Source of the DNA: Pseudomonas azotoformans
Lineage (GTDB): Bacteria; Pseudomonadota; Gammaproteobacteria; Pseudomonadales; Pseudomonadaceae
Assembly (NCBI RefSeq): GCF_900103345.1
Contig: NZ_LT629702.1
Coordinates: 1,550,001-1,614,000, forward strand
Length of the DNA stretch: 64,000 nt
Direction of reading: 5' to 3'
This document shows, in pieces, positions 56,042 through 62,825 of the stretch. The translations under genes and the position numbers were made by a program. Position 1 is the first letter of the stretch; every line of letters starts with the position of its first letter. Below the pieces are notes generated by a model. That model worked only from the letters and a program-made list of their open reading frames with translations, had not been told where the DNA came from and did no database searches.

Positions 56042-57229
56042 ATGACCAACCCAGAGTTCTCTCAAGACATTAATGCTATCCACCGCATCGAAGCTGTGCC
56101 GCTGATATTGAGCATGGTCAAGCAAGTCACTGGAATGCGCTTCGCTGCTATCGCCAGGGTGACTGATAGAAACTGGGTGGCGTGCGCAGTAGATGACTCC
56201 ATCGAGTTCGGCTTGAAACCCGGCGACGAGCTGGTGCTTGAGTCAACGATCTGCCATGAAATACGTCAGCACAGAAAACCGGTCATTTTCGACCACGCCA
56301 GTGAACATCCCGTTTTTTCCCTGCATCACACGCCCAGAACCTATGGATTGGAAAGCTATATTTCTATTCCGATCATAAAGGCCAACGGCGAGTTTTTCGG
56401 GACACTGTGTGCCATCGACTCTGCGCCTGCTCATCTCGATGAACCGGCCATTGCCAACACGCTTACGCTTTTCGCCCAATTGATAGCGTTGAGCCTCGAT
56501 GCCCAGAATAGTCTCGAGATTACCCAAGCGGAGTTAGCAAATGCCCAAGAGCACGGAAGGTTGCGCGAGCAATTCGTCGCCGTACTCGGGCATGATCTGC
56601 GCACGCCTTTGAGCGCCATTCGCATGAGCGCCGATCTGCTGGAAACCAAAACAACAGACAAAAGATCGCTTAACTTAATATCAGCTATTCGTACTAGCTC
56701 CACACGCATGGGCAACCTGATCGAGAACGTGCTGGATTTTGCCCGGGGTCGAATGGGCGGCGGAATTCCAATCAAACGCCAGCTTGTCGATGATCTGGGC
56801 AACACCCTACGTTTGACTCTGAATGAAGTTCAGATCTCGCATCCTCGAGCTACAATTACTGAGTTGGTAGACATACCGACAGGTGTCTATTGTGACCCTC
56901 TGCGTATCAGCCAGTTGCTTTCTAACTTGCTGGGAAACGCAGTCACCCACGGCTCATTAGCGTCGCCTATCACTGTTAAGGCGGACACTGAAATGGACGA
57001 AATTGTTATATCTGTGACCAACCAAGGCCCCCCGATAGCACCGCACTTGTCGCCCTTGTTGTTTGAACCTTTCACCCGATCAGAGGCTGGACAACGTGGT
57101 GAAGGCTTGGGCTTGGGACTCTATATTGCCTCTCAAATTATCACTGCGCACGGGGGCAACCTCAGCGTGGTGTCCACACTCGAATCGGGAACTTGTTTCG
57201 TAGCGAGATTTCCCGCTCGGCTCAAATGA
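56042..57229 (+). CDS. GAF-domain sensor histidine kinase
   Basis: A 395-residue soluble kinase. Residues ~15-155 are a GAF sensor (ICHEIRQHRKPVIFDHASEH, LESYISIPIIKANGEFFGTL). The HisKA box VLGHDLRTPLSAIRMS has phospho-acceptor His184. The ATPase domain has NLLGNAVTHG (N box), then GEGLGLGLYIASQI (G box). No membrane segment and no response regulator next to it. ATG 56042 is chosen; an earlier one at 55967 is possible. It sits between the two MITE-like copies, with lower codon bias than genes to the left. Confidence 0.85.
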   Translation: MTNPEFSQDINAIHRIEAVPLILSMVKQVTGMRFAAIARVTDRNWVACAVDDSIEFGLKPGDELVLESTICHEIRQHRKPVIFDHASEHPVFSLHHTPRTYGLESYISIPIIKANGEFFGTLCAIDSAPAHLDEPAIANTLTLFAQLIALSLDAQNSLEITQAELANAQEHGRLREQFVAVLGHDLRTPLSAIRMSADLLETKTTDKRSLNLISAIRTSSTRMGNLIENVLDFARGRMGGGIPIKRQLVDDLGNTLRLTLNEVQISHPRATITELVDIPTGVYCDPLRISQLLSNLLGNAVTHGSLASPITVKADTEMDEIVISVTNQGPPIAPHLSPLLFEPFTRSEAGQRGEGLGLGLYIASQIITAHGGNLSVVSTLESGTCFVARFPARLK

Positions 57230-57426
57230 GCCTAATCGACGATCTTCATCCCTCAGCTCATTGTTGAAGACGGCTAAGTCTTGATTCGGTTGCTCGCTGA
57301 GGTTTGATGGTGCCCGGCTGCGACCGGCAGCAATGGGTCGAAAGCTGTCCGTCATGGAGTCAGCGCTGCGACTCTTCGGCAAATGGTGGTACAAACTGAG
57401 CATATGACGACTTGGATAGAGGTGAT

Positions 57427-57732
57427 ATGAGTCAGCTGAGTCCCGATCTGCGTGAAGATCTCCTCGAAGTGCTGGATGAGGTCTCTAAACTGATGTCCGC
57501 TGAATATGCGAAGCTTGGCCCCTTGCCTGATGATCATCCACTGGCACAATCAGGTCTTGAGAATGGGGCAGAAATCGTTCTGGACTACATCGCGCACGGC
57601 GAAGCGGGTGTCGCACTCGATCATCTGTTCTACATGATCAAGGAGCCCCCTCTCGCTATCTCAGCCAGATCTGCCGATAAGCTGGCTCGGCTTGCCAAAG
57701 TGTTCGAAATACCCTTGAGCTGGAGGGCATGA
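57427..57732 (+). CDS. Small acidic protein, possibly MafI-type immunity protein
   Basis: A 101-residue acidic helical protein with GAGGTG before the ATG. The C-terminal half (ENGAEIVLDYIAHGEAGVAL, then IKEPPLAISARSADKL) recalls MafI family immunity proteins, which protect from contact-dependent toxins. No toxin gene is next to it. Orphan immunity genes of this kind occur on islands. The assignment is from pattern only. Confidence 0.4.
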   Translation: MSQLSPDLREDLLEVLDEVSKLMSAEYAKLGPLPDDHPLAQSGLENGAEIVLDYIAHGEAGVALDHLFYMIKEPPLAISARSADKLARLAKVFEIPLSWRA

Positions 57733-57788
57733 GGTCAGATCGGAGAGTAGAACAGGACGCGCCATCGTCTGAGCGGAAGACGGCTATC

Positions 57789-57974
57789 GGCCGATTGTGT
57801 TGAAAAAGTCGCTCCGCTCAAACTGCCCGGATATTGACCGGGAAAAATGCAACTTTTGCACGTTGCTACGTGAAATCTGAGCCCGGAAGCCTCAGCCAAA
57901 AGTAAGGATTTCAATCTCAGGCGCGTACTTTTCTGCCGTGGAAACCAAGGTCGACTTTTTCAACAGAATCGGCC
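57789..57974. mobile_element. MITE-like element, copy B (186 bp)
   Basis: Same length and ends as copy A; the 23-bp terminal repeats differ at one base (GGCCGATTGTG on the left). The flanks GCTAT and ATAGC extend the inversion. The inside shares blocks with copy A, such as TGCTACGTGAAATCTGAG and GCGCGTACTTTTCTGCCGTG. The remaining bases to 58078 show nothing else. Confidence 0.78.
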
Positions 57975-58078
57975 AATAGCGGACAATCAGTTAACGCATT
58001 CTTATGCACTTTGCGAAATTCAAAATCTGATCTTGGAGTCGCAAGGGGAAAAAGGGCGGGATTAACTCGCCCCATTTT

Positions 58079-58909
58079 TTAGTTCCGCACGAATGCCAGC
58101 AGATCTGCGTTAATCGTCTCGGCGTTGGTTGTCGGCATTCCATGAGGGAAGCCCGGGTAGATTTTCAACGTACTGTTTTGCAGAAGTTTGGCCGACAAAA
58201 CCCCTGCATTTTCATAAGGCACGATCTGGTCATCATCACCATGCATTACCAGGACGGGGATCTTGATGCTCTTCAAGTCTTCGGTGAAGTCGGTCTGAGA
58301 AAACGCCACTATCCCGTCATAGTGTGCCTGTGCACATCCCATCATGCCTTGTCGCCACCAGTTCAAGACAATGCCCTCGGAGGTCTTTGCACCCGGGCGG
58401 TTATAGCCATAGAAAGGCCCTGCAGGAACGTCGTGATAAAACTGTGCCCGGTTGGCTTTCAGTTGTGCCTGCAAGTCGTCGAACACTGACTTCGGCAGGC
58501 CGCCAGGATTGGTCGGTGTCTGGACCATCAGCGGTGGCACGGCACTGATGATGGCTGCTTTCGAGACTCGGTCTTCGCCATGGCGAGCGATATAGTGAAC
58601 GACTTCACCGCCGCCGGTGGAGTGCCCGACGTGAACTGCGCCTTGTACACCCAGGTGATCAACTACGGCCGCGACGTCGTCGGCGTAGTGGTCCATGTCG
58701 TGTCCATCCCAGACCTGGCTGGATCGCCCGTGACCGCGCCGATCGTGTGCTACAACCCGGTAGCCGGCCCCCAGGAAAAAGAGCATTTGCGCGTCCCAAT
58801 CATCCGCGCTCAGTGGCCATCCGTGGTGAAAAAAGATGACCTGGGCATCGCGTGGCCCCCAGTCTTTGTAGAAGATTTCAACACCATCTCTTGTAGTGAC
58901 ATACCCCAT
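58079..58909 (-). CDS. Alpha/beta hydrolase of the non-heme haloperoxidase type
   Basis: A 276-residue esterase-like enzyme. Catalytic Ser97 in GHSTGGG, Asp in VMHGDDDQIVP and His near the C-terminus in GFPHGMPTT form the triad. The oxyanion loop is HHGWPLSADDWD. Close to cofactor-free chloroperoxidases/aryl esterases. CAGGAG precedes the ATG. It is divergent from the merR gene and read from a MerR-type promoter (59086-59116). Confidence 0.9.
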   Translation of the reverse strand: MGYVTTRDGVEIFYKDWGPRDAQVIFFHHGWPLSADDWDAQMLFFLGAGYRVVAHDRRGHGRSSQVWDGHDMDHYADDVAAVVDHLGVQGAVHVGHSTGGGEVVHYIARHGEDRVSKAAIISAVPPLMVQTPTNPGGLPKSVFDDLQAQLKANRAQFYHDVPAGPFYGYNRPGAKTSEGIVLNWWRQGMMGCAQAHYDGIVAFSQTDFTEDLKSIKIPVLVMHGDDDQIVPYENAGVLSAKLLQNSTLKIYPGFPHGMPTTNAETINADLLAFVRN

Positions 58910-59085
58910 GTTCGTATCTCCTGAATGAAGTGGAGGCCTTCATCGAATCGCGTTCCGATCATGGCCTTGAGTTAACAGCATGCAGCCCTTCCGGTAGGCA
59001 GTTCAGAGTGCGTTGCTGGATTAGCCTGCGCTTACTCGCGAACGCCATGACGACCAAGTCACACGTTGCGCTTGGCCGCCCGAGG

Positions 59086-59116
59086 ACTTTAGGTTTAAAG
59101 TCAACTTTAAGGTCAA
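59086..59116 (-). promoter_or_regulatory. MerR-type promoter box 1 (divergent hydrolase/merR)
   Basis: On the minus strand: TTGACC (-35), a 19-bp spacer starting with the dyad TTAAAGT-TG-ACTTTAA (perfect 7-bp arms), then TAAAGT (-10). The long 19-bp spacer and central dyad are the mark of MerR-activated promoters. It faces the hydrolase and lies 20 bp before the merR start. Confidence 0.75.
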
Positions 59117-59136
59117 TAGATTTTTCAGGGTGAGGT

Positions 59137-59616
59137 ATGAGAATAGGCGAACTGGCGAAAATCAGCGGACTGGCACCGTCACGCATCCGTTTCTATGAGG
59201 CCAGTGGCTTGATCAGCTCCGTTGAGCGCAAGGCCAATGGCTACCGGGACTACGCGCCCGATACCGAATGGGTACTGGAACTCATCACCGGCGCACAAGC
59301 GGCAGGTTTCTCATTGGAGGAGATTCGGCAACTGATGCCGATGAACGCCAGTGGCTGGCGGCACGACGAGTTGCTCACTGGACTCAAGCAAAAGGTGGAA
59401 GAAATCAGCGTTTTGCAGGAGCGGCTAGCGCAAAACAAAGCTCAACTTCTGCTCGTCATCAAGGGCATCGAAGATAAACCCGAGGGCATGGCGTGTGGGG
59501 ATAATGCTCAAATGCTGATAAATCGTCTGCGTGAAGAGGGGGTTGGCAAAGCTTCAGATAGGCCCGCGGTAACGTCTTCTACAAAAAAACACACCCGTCA
59601 GGCTTCCGGAGCCTGA
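59137..59616 (+). CDS. MerR family transcriptional regulator
   Basis: A 159-residue regulator with the MerR winged helix (MRIGELAKISGLAPSRIRFY, YEASGLI, GYRDYAPD), a coiled-coil dimerisation helix (~95-130) and a short C-terminal tail with one Cys (GMACGDNA). It is not one of the standard metal sensors with CxxC/CxC clusters; the lone Cys near residue 122 could sense electrophiles. Four promoters with its expected geometry surround genes in the next 4 kb. It probably controls them all, including itself. Confidence 0.85.
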   Translation: MRIGELAKISGLAPSRIRFYEASGLISSVERKANGYRDYAPDTEWVLELITGAQAAGFSLEEIRQLMPMNASGWRHDELLTGLKQKVEEISVLQERLAQNKAQLLLVIKGIEDKPEGMACGDNAQMLINRLREEGVGKASDRPAVTSSTKKHTRQASGA

Positions 59617-59617
59617 C
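59582..59617 (-). terminator. Probable terminator of the DJ-1/decarboxylase operon
   Basis: GTCAGGCT / AGCCTGAC with a 5-base loop (59597-59617); on the minus strand a T-run (59582-59589) follows after seven bases. It overlaps the end of merR. Spacing to the T-run is not ideal. Confidence 0.4.
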
Positions 59618-59631
59618 AGGCGCAAAAGGTC

Positions 59632-60636
59632 TCAGCGCTCGCCAATCAGGCTGGCGAGTGGCTTGGGCGCATAAAGCGCACTCTGGAACTCTGGCACGTA
59701 TTCGTACTTCATCATTTTCCCCAGCTTCAGGGCACGGAGGTAATTCGACAGACTGCCGTCGCCCAGCGTGAGGGTGGCCGAATCAGCGTCGCGGCTGGAG
59801 CCGTGACTGAGCTGGCGGGAAACCGCATACCCGTATGCCAGTTGGCCCTGATGATCGAGATTGGTGAAGCTGCTGGTGACGATATCGACATCGCGAGAGA
59901 GGTTGTCGAGTTTCTTCGCTTTGAAGGACACGTCGACTTTTCCGGTCTGGCTGTCGGTGATGTTATAGACCACAGATTGGGCATCTTCTTTGCGGTCAAT
60001 ACCGGTCAGCCATTTAGGCAGGTTGTAACCTACGACACCGCGCACCCGTGCAAGCTCGGTATTCACCGGCAGCTTGAGCACATAGCCCCAGAAGTCGCCA
60101 GACATCGACTGGCCAATCAGTGTGAACGGACCCAGATTGGCTTTGCCTGGCTTGTTGGTGATGATCGACACGGCCACTTCGTTATAGGCGTCGTTATCAC
60201 AATGTTCATAGGTGTACGCGGTAAACGCAATCAGACCGCGGCCTGGCCAGACCTGCAGGGGGTGTACGGTTGCCAATACTTCTGGCGGCATCAATGCCCG
60301 AAGTGCGTCCAAGTCGGCCGTGTAGACAGCCGTTACCCGACTGTTCTGGTAGTAAAAGTTCGGGGAGTATGACTCGAAGCCAATGTCGACCTTGTGCTTT
60401 TCCAGTCCCTTGAACCAGCTCAAATCAACACCTGGCAGTTCTGCTGCAATTACCGACAAGGGCGGGTTCGAGCGATAACGGTCATACAGGCCGCCCTTGA
60501 CGACTGGCACTGTATGGCCTGCGATATCGATTGTGTTGGTTTCATTCGGGCTGAGCATTTCAGGCGTCCCCGCCAACGCATGGTTGGCAATTGAGCTGAA
60601 CAGCAGTCCTGTTGCTACGGCGCTTGCAAGTTTCAA
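59632..60636 (-). CDS. Secreted acetoacetate decarboxylase-like protein
   Basis: A 334-residue protein of the acetoacetate decarboxylase (ADC) fold. VTAVYTADLDALRALMPPEV and GVVGYNLPKW (Lys at the Schiff-base position) are ADC-family features. Unlike classical ADC it has a signal peptide (MKLASAVATGLLFSSIANHALAG), so it acts in the periplasm. The start is a TTG at 60636 with GGAG upstream; no ATG would keep the signal. Follows the DJ-1-like gene by 37 bp in one operon. Substrate unknown. Confidence 0.78.
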   Translation of the reverse strand: MKLASAVATGLLFSSIANHALAGTPEMLSPNETNTIDIAGHTVPVVKGGLYDRYRSNPPLSVIAAELPGVDLSWFKGLEKHKVDIGFESYSPNFYYQNSRVTAVYTADLDALRALMPPEVLATVHPLQVWPGRGLIAFTAYTYEHCDNDAYNEVAVSIITNKPGKANLGPFTLIGQSMSGDFWGYVLKLPVNTELARVRGVVGYNLPKWLTGIDRKEDAQSVVYNITDSQTGKVDVSFKAKKLDNLSRDVDIVTSSFTNLDHQGQLAYGYAVSRQLSHGSSRDADSATLTLGDGSLSNYLRALKLGKMMKYEYVPEFQSALYAPKPLASLIGER

Positions 60637-60673
60637 TCGGTCTTTCTCCGGGTGGTGGGAACTACTTGAGGGT

Positions 60674-61477
60674 TCAGCGAGCTACGTTGTCGCCTGAGAG
60701 CACCGCCATCACGGCTTCAGCTACGGCTTTGGGCGATTGAGGGTTTTGGCCGGTGACAAGCCTTCCATCAGTGATGGCGAATGACGTGAATGGCAGCCAG
60801 CCCTTGCGGTACCGCGCACCTTGGCTCACCAACTTGTCCTCAAGGAAGAAGGGCACCTGGCTTTTCATGCCGGAGAACAGCTCTTCGCGATCAGAGAAGC
60901 CGGTGATGTTCTTCCCTTTGATGATCAACTGGCCTTGTTCATCCTTCAGATCCAACAGACCCGCAACGCCATGGCAGACGGCCGAGACGATGCCACCCTG
61001 GTTGTAGATAGTTTCGGCGACACGCCGCAGGGCGGGATTATTGGGGAAGTCCCACATCACCCCATGGCCCCCGGTGAAGTAGATGACGCTGAACTGGGAC
61101 GGATCGACATCGGCGATCGGCAGTGTGTTTTGCAGGCGAGCGCGAAAGGCAGGGGACTGCAAATGCTCTCGGGCGGCCTTGTCCATGTACAGCCAACCGA
61201 GGCTGCGCTCATCTAGAGGCACCGCACCGCCTTTGGGACTGGCAAAAACTGTGCTGTAGCCAGCTGCCTCCACTACGTCGGTGAAATGCGTCAGCTCAGT
61301 CAGCCACAACCCCGTCGTATCGGTTCGTGAGGGATAGCTGGAGTGGTTGGTCAGAATCACCAGAATTTGGCGATTTTTGGCAGTCATTGTGGAAGGGGCG
61401 GTGTCAGCATTTGCAAATGTCATGAAAGCGCTACCTATCAGTACCAACGCATAAGAAACAAAGGTCTTGAGCATCAT
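60674..61477 (-). CDS. Secreted DJ-1/PfpI family protein (Hsp31-like)
   Basis: A 267-residue protein with a signal peptide (ends about FANA-DT) and a DJ-1/PfpI domain. The nucleophile elbow is IVSAVCHGVAGLL, with Cys168 and His169, and there is TGGHGVMWDFPN. Family members include glyoxalases, deglycases and amidases. Periplasmic export is unusual. The ATG at 61477 follows GGA. It is read from MerR-type box 2 and heads the DJ-1/decarboxylase operon. Confidence 0.82.
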   Translation of the reverse strand: MMLKTFVSYALVLIGSAFMTFANADTAPSTMTAKNRQILVILTNHSSYPSRTDTTGLWLTELTHFTDVVEAAGYSTVFASPKGGAVPLDERSLGWLYMDKAAREHLQSPAFRARLQNTLPIADVDPSQFSVIYFTGGHGVMWDFPNNPALRRVAETIYNQGGIVSAVCHGVAGLLDLKDEQGQLIIKGKNITGFSDREELFSGMKSQVPFFLEDKLVSQGARYRKGWLPFTSFAITDGRLVTGQNPQSPKAVAEAVMAVLSGDNVAR

Positions 61478-61507
61478 CCGGGTTCCATCAATCAAGCAGG
61501 TCGGCGC

Positions 61508-61538
61508 ATGCTCACCTTAAACCTCGCTTTAAGGTCAA
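61508..61538 (-). promoter_or_regulatory. MerR-type promoter box 2 (DJ-1/decarboxylase operon)
   Basis: On the minus strand: TTGACC, a 19-bp spacer beginning TTAAAGC-GA-GGTTTAA (7-2-7 dyad with two mismatched pairs), then GAGCAT as a weak -10. It lies 31 bp before the DJ-1-like start, so the mRNA leader would be short. Confidence 0.65.
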
Positions 61539-61583
61539 CCCCGCCGCTGCAAATAATTTCCACTGGTAGCTGCTCACTTCAAC

Positions 61584-61614
61584 TTGACCCTCAACCTGAC
61601 TTTAACGCTAGCGT
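61584..61614 (+). promoter_or_regulatory. MerR-type promoter box 3 (reductase gene)
   Basis: TTGACC, a 19-bp spacer whose right half is the full TG-ACTTTAA but whose left half is poorly kept (CTCAACC), then TAGCGT. It lies 57 bp before the start at 61672. Confidence 0.55.
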
Positions 61615-61671
61615 CTGATGCTGAATGAGCAAGGCAATAACGCTCGTCACTAATCCACTCGGGAGCCATGC

Positions 61672-62751
61672 ATGAGTCAGCAAGACAACCTTGATACGCA
61701 GATGAAATGGATGATTTATGGAGCCAACGGCTACACCGGCGAGTTGATCGCTCGTGATGCTGTAAAACGTGGGCTTAAACCTGTGCTGGCGGGACGTAGC
61801 CGAGACAAAGTTGAAGCCCTGGCTCGGGAGTTGGGTCTTGAAGCTCGGGTGTTTGGACTCGAAGACGAAGTACGTTTACTTGCTCAGATCAAAGGCCATG
61901 GCTTGGTTCTGCATTGTGCAGGGCCGTTCTCAGCGACCGCCGTTCCGATGATGGAAGCATGCCTGCGTGCCAATGCACATTATTTGGATATCACCGGCGA
62001 GATTGCCGTATTCGAGCACGCTCAATCCCTGAATGAACGTGCGCGGGCGGCGGGCGTGGTCATTTGCCCAGGCGTCGGTTTCGATGTGGTCCCTACGGAC
62101 TGTGTTGCCGCTGCATTGAAAAATGCGATGCCGGATGCCACGCATCTGGCATTGGGTTTTGATTCGCGCTCAAGTTTTTCGCCCGGCACTGCTAAGACTT
62201 CAATTGAGGGTATGGCGCAGGGTGGCAAGGTTCGCCGTGACGGCAAAATCACCTCGGTGCCGCTGGCCTACCGGGTGCGTCGCATCGACTTTGGTGCCGG
62301 AGAAAAGCTGGCAATGACTATTCCATGGGGCGACGTTTCCACTGCTTGGCACACCACCGGCATTGCCAACATCGAAGTTTTCATCCCTGGTTCCGCAGGC
62401 ATGATCCGCGGCGCCCGGTTTGCTAATTGGATTCGTCCGTTGCTGGGTTTGTCGTTCGTGCAGCGGTTGCTCAAAGCACGAATTGGAAAAACCGTGGTCG
62501 GCCCAGATCAGGAAAAACGCGCAGATCAAGGCACCTATGTTTGGGGCGAGGCTCGCAACGCCCGTGGTGAGTGCAGAACCGCGCGCCTGCATACCGCGAA
62601 CGTCTACAGCCTGACGATCGACGCTGCATTGGCGGTGGTTGATTACCTGTTGCAAATGCGTCCGACTGGCGGGGCTTACACACCCGCACTGTTGTTAGGT
62701 GCTGAGCTGGTGACGCAATTGCCAGGATCTGGCGCGATGAACATCGACTGA
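61672..62751 (+). CDS. Saccharopine dehydrogenase-like NAD(P)-binding reductase
   Basis: A 359-residue oxidoreductase. The N-terminal Rossmann motif is YGANGYTGELIARDA with an LAGRSRDKVEAL cofactor loop. HCAGPFSATAVPMMEACLRA and HYLDITGEI are typical of the saccharopine dehydrogenase-like group, which includes trans-acting enoyl reductases. Lysine metabolism is unlikely in this context. GGGAG precedes the ATG. It is read from MerR-type box 3 and followed by the flavin oxidoreductase with its own box. Confidence 0.82.
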   Translation: MSQQDNLDTQMKWMIYGANGYTGELIARDAVKRGLKPVLAGRSRDKVEALARELGLEARVFGLEDEVRLLAQIKGHGLVLHCAGPFSATAVPMMEACLRANAHYLDITGEIAVFEHAQSLNERARAAGVVICPGVGFDVVPTDCVAAALKNAMPDATHLALGFDSRSSFSPGTAKTSIEGMAQGGKVRRDGKITSVPLAYRVRRIDFGAGEKLAMTIPWGDVSTAWHTTGIANIEVFIPGSAGMIRGARFANWIRPLLGLSFVQRLLKARIGKTVVGPDQEKRADQGTYVWGEARNARGECRTARLHTANVYSLTIDAALAVVDYLLQMRPTGGAYTPALLLGAELVTQLPGSGAMNID

Positions 62752-62766
62752 TTCGGAAAAAAGATG

Positions 62767-62797
62767 TTGACCTTAAAGTTGACTTCAATCTTAAGGT
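62767..62797 (+). promoter_or_regulatory. MerR-type promoter box 4 (OYE gene)
   Basis: TTGACC, a 19-bp spacer beginning TTAAAGT-TG-ACTTCAA (one mismatched pair), then TAAGGT. It lies 28 bp before the start at 62826 and is nearly identical to box 1. Confidence 0.72.
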
Positions 62798-62825
62798 AGC
62801 CTCATATCCAGTTGAGGACTGCTCC

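Noticed and set aside
57733..57788. Sequencing-adapter remnant (AGATCGGAGAG)
   Set aside because: Only the first bases resemble a common adapter; the sequence diverges after that and flows into the MITE-like copy, so chance similarity is more likely.
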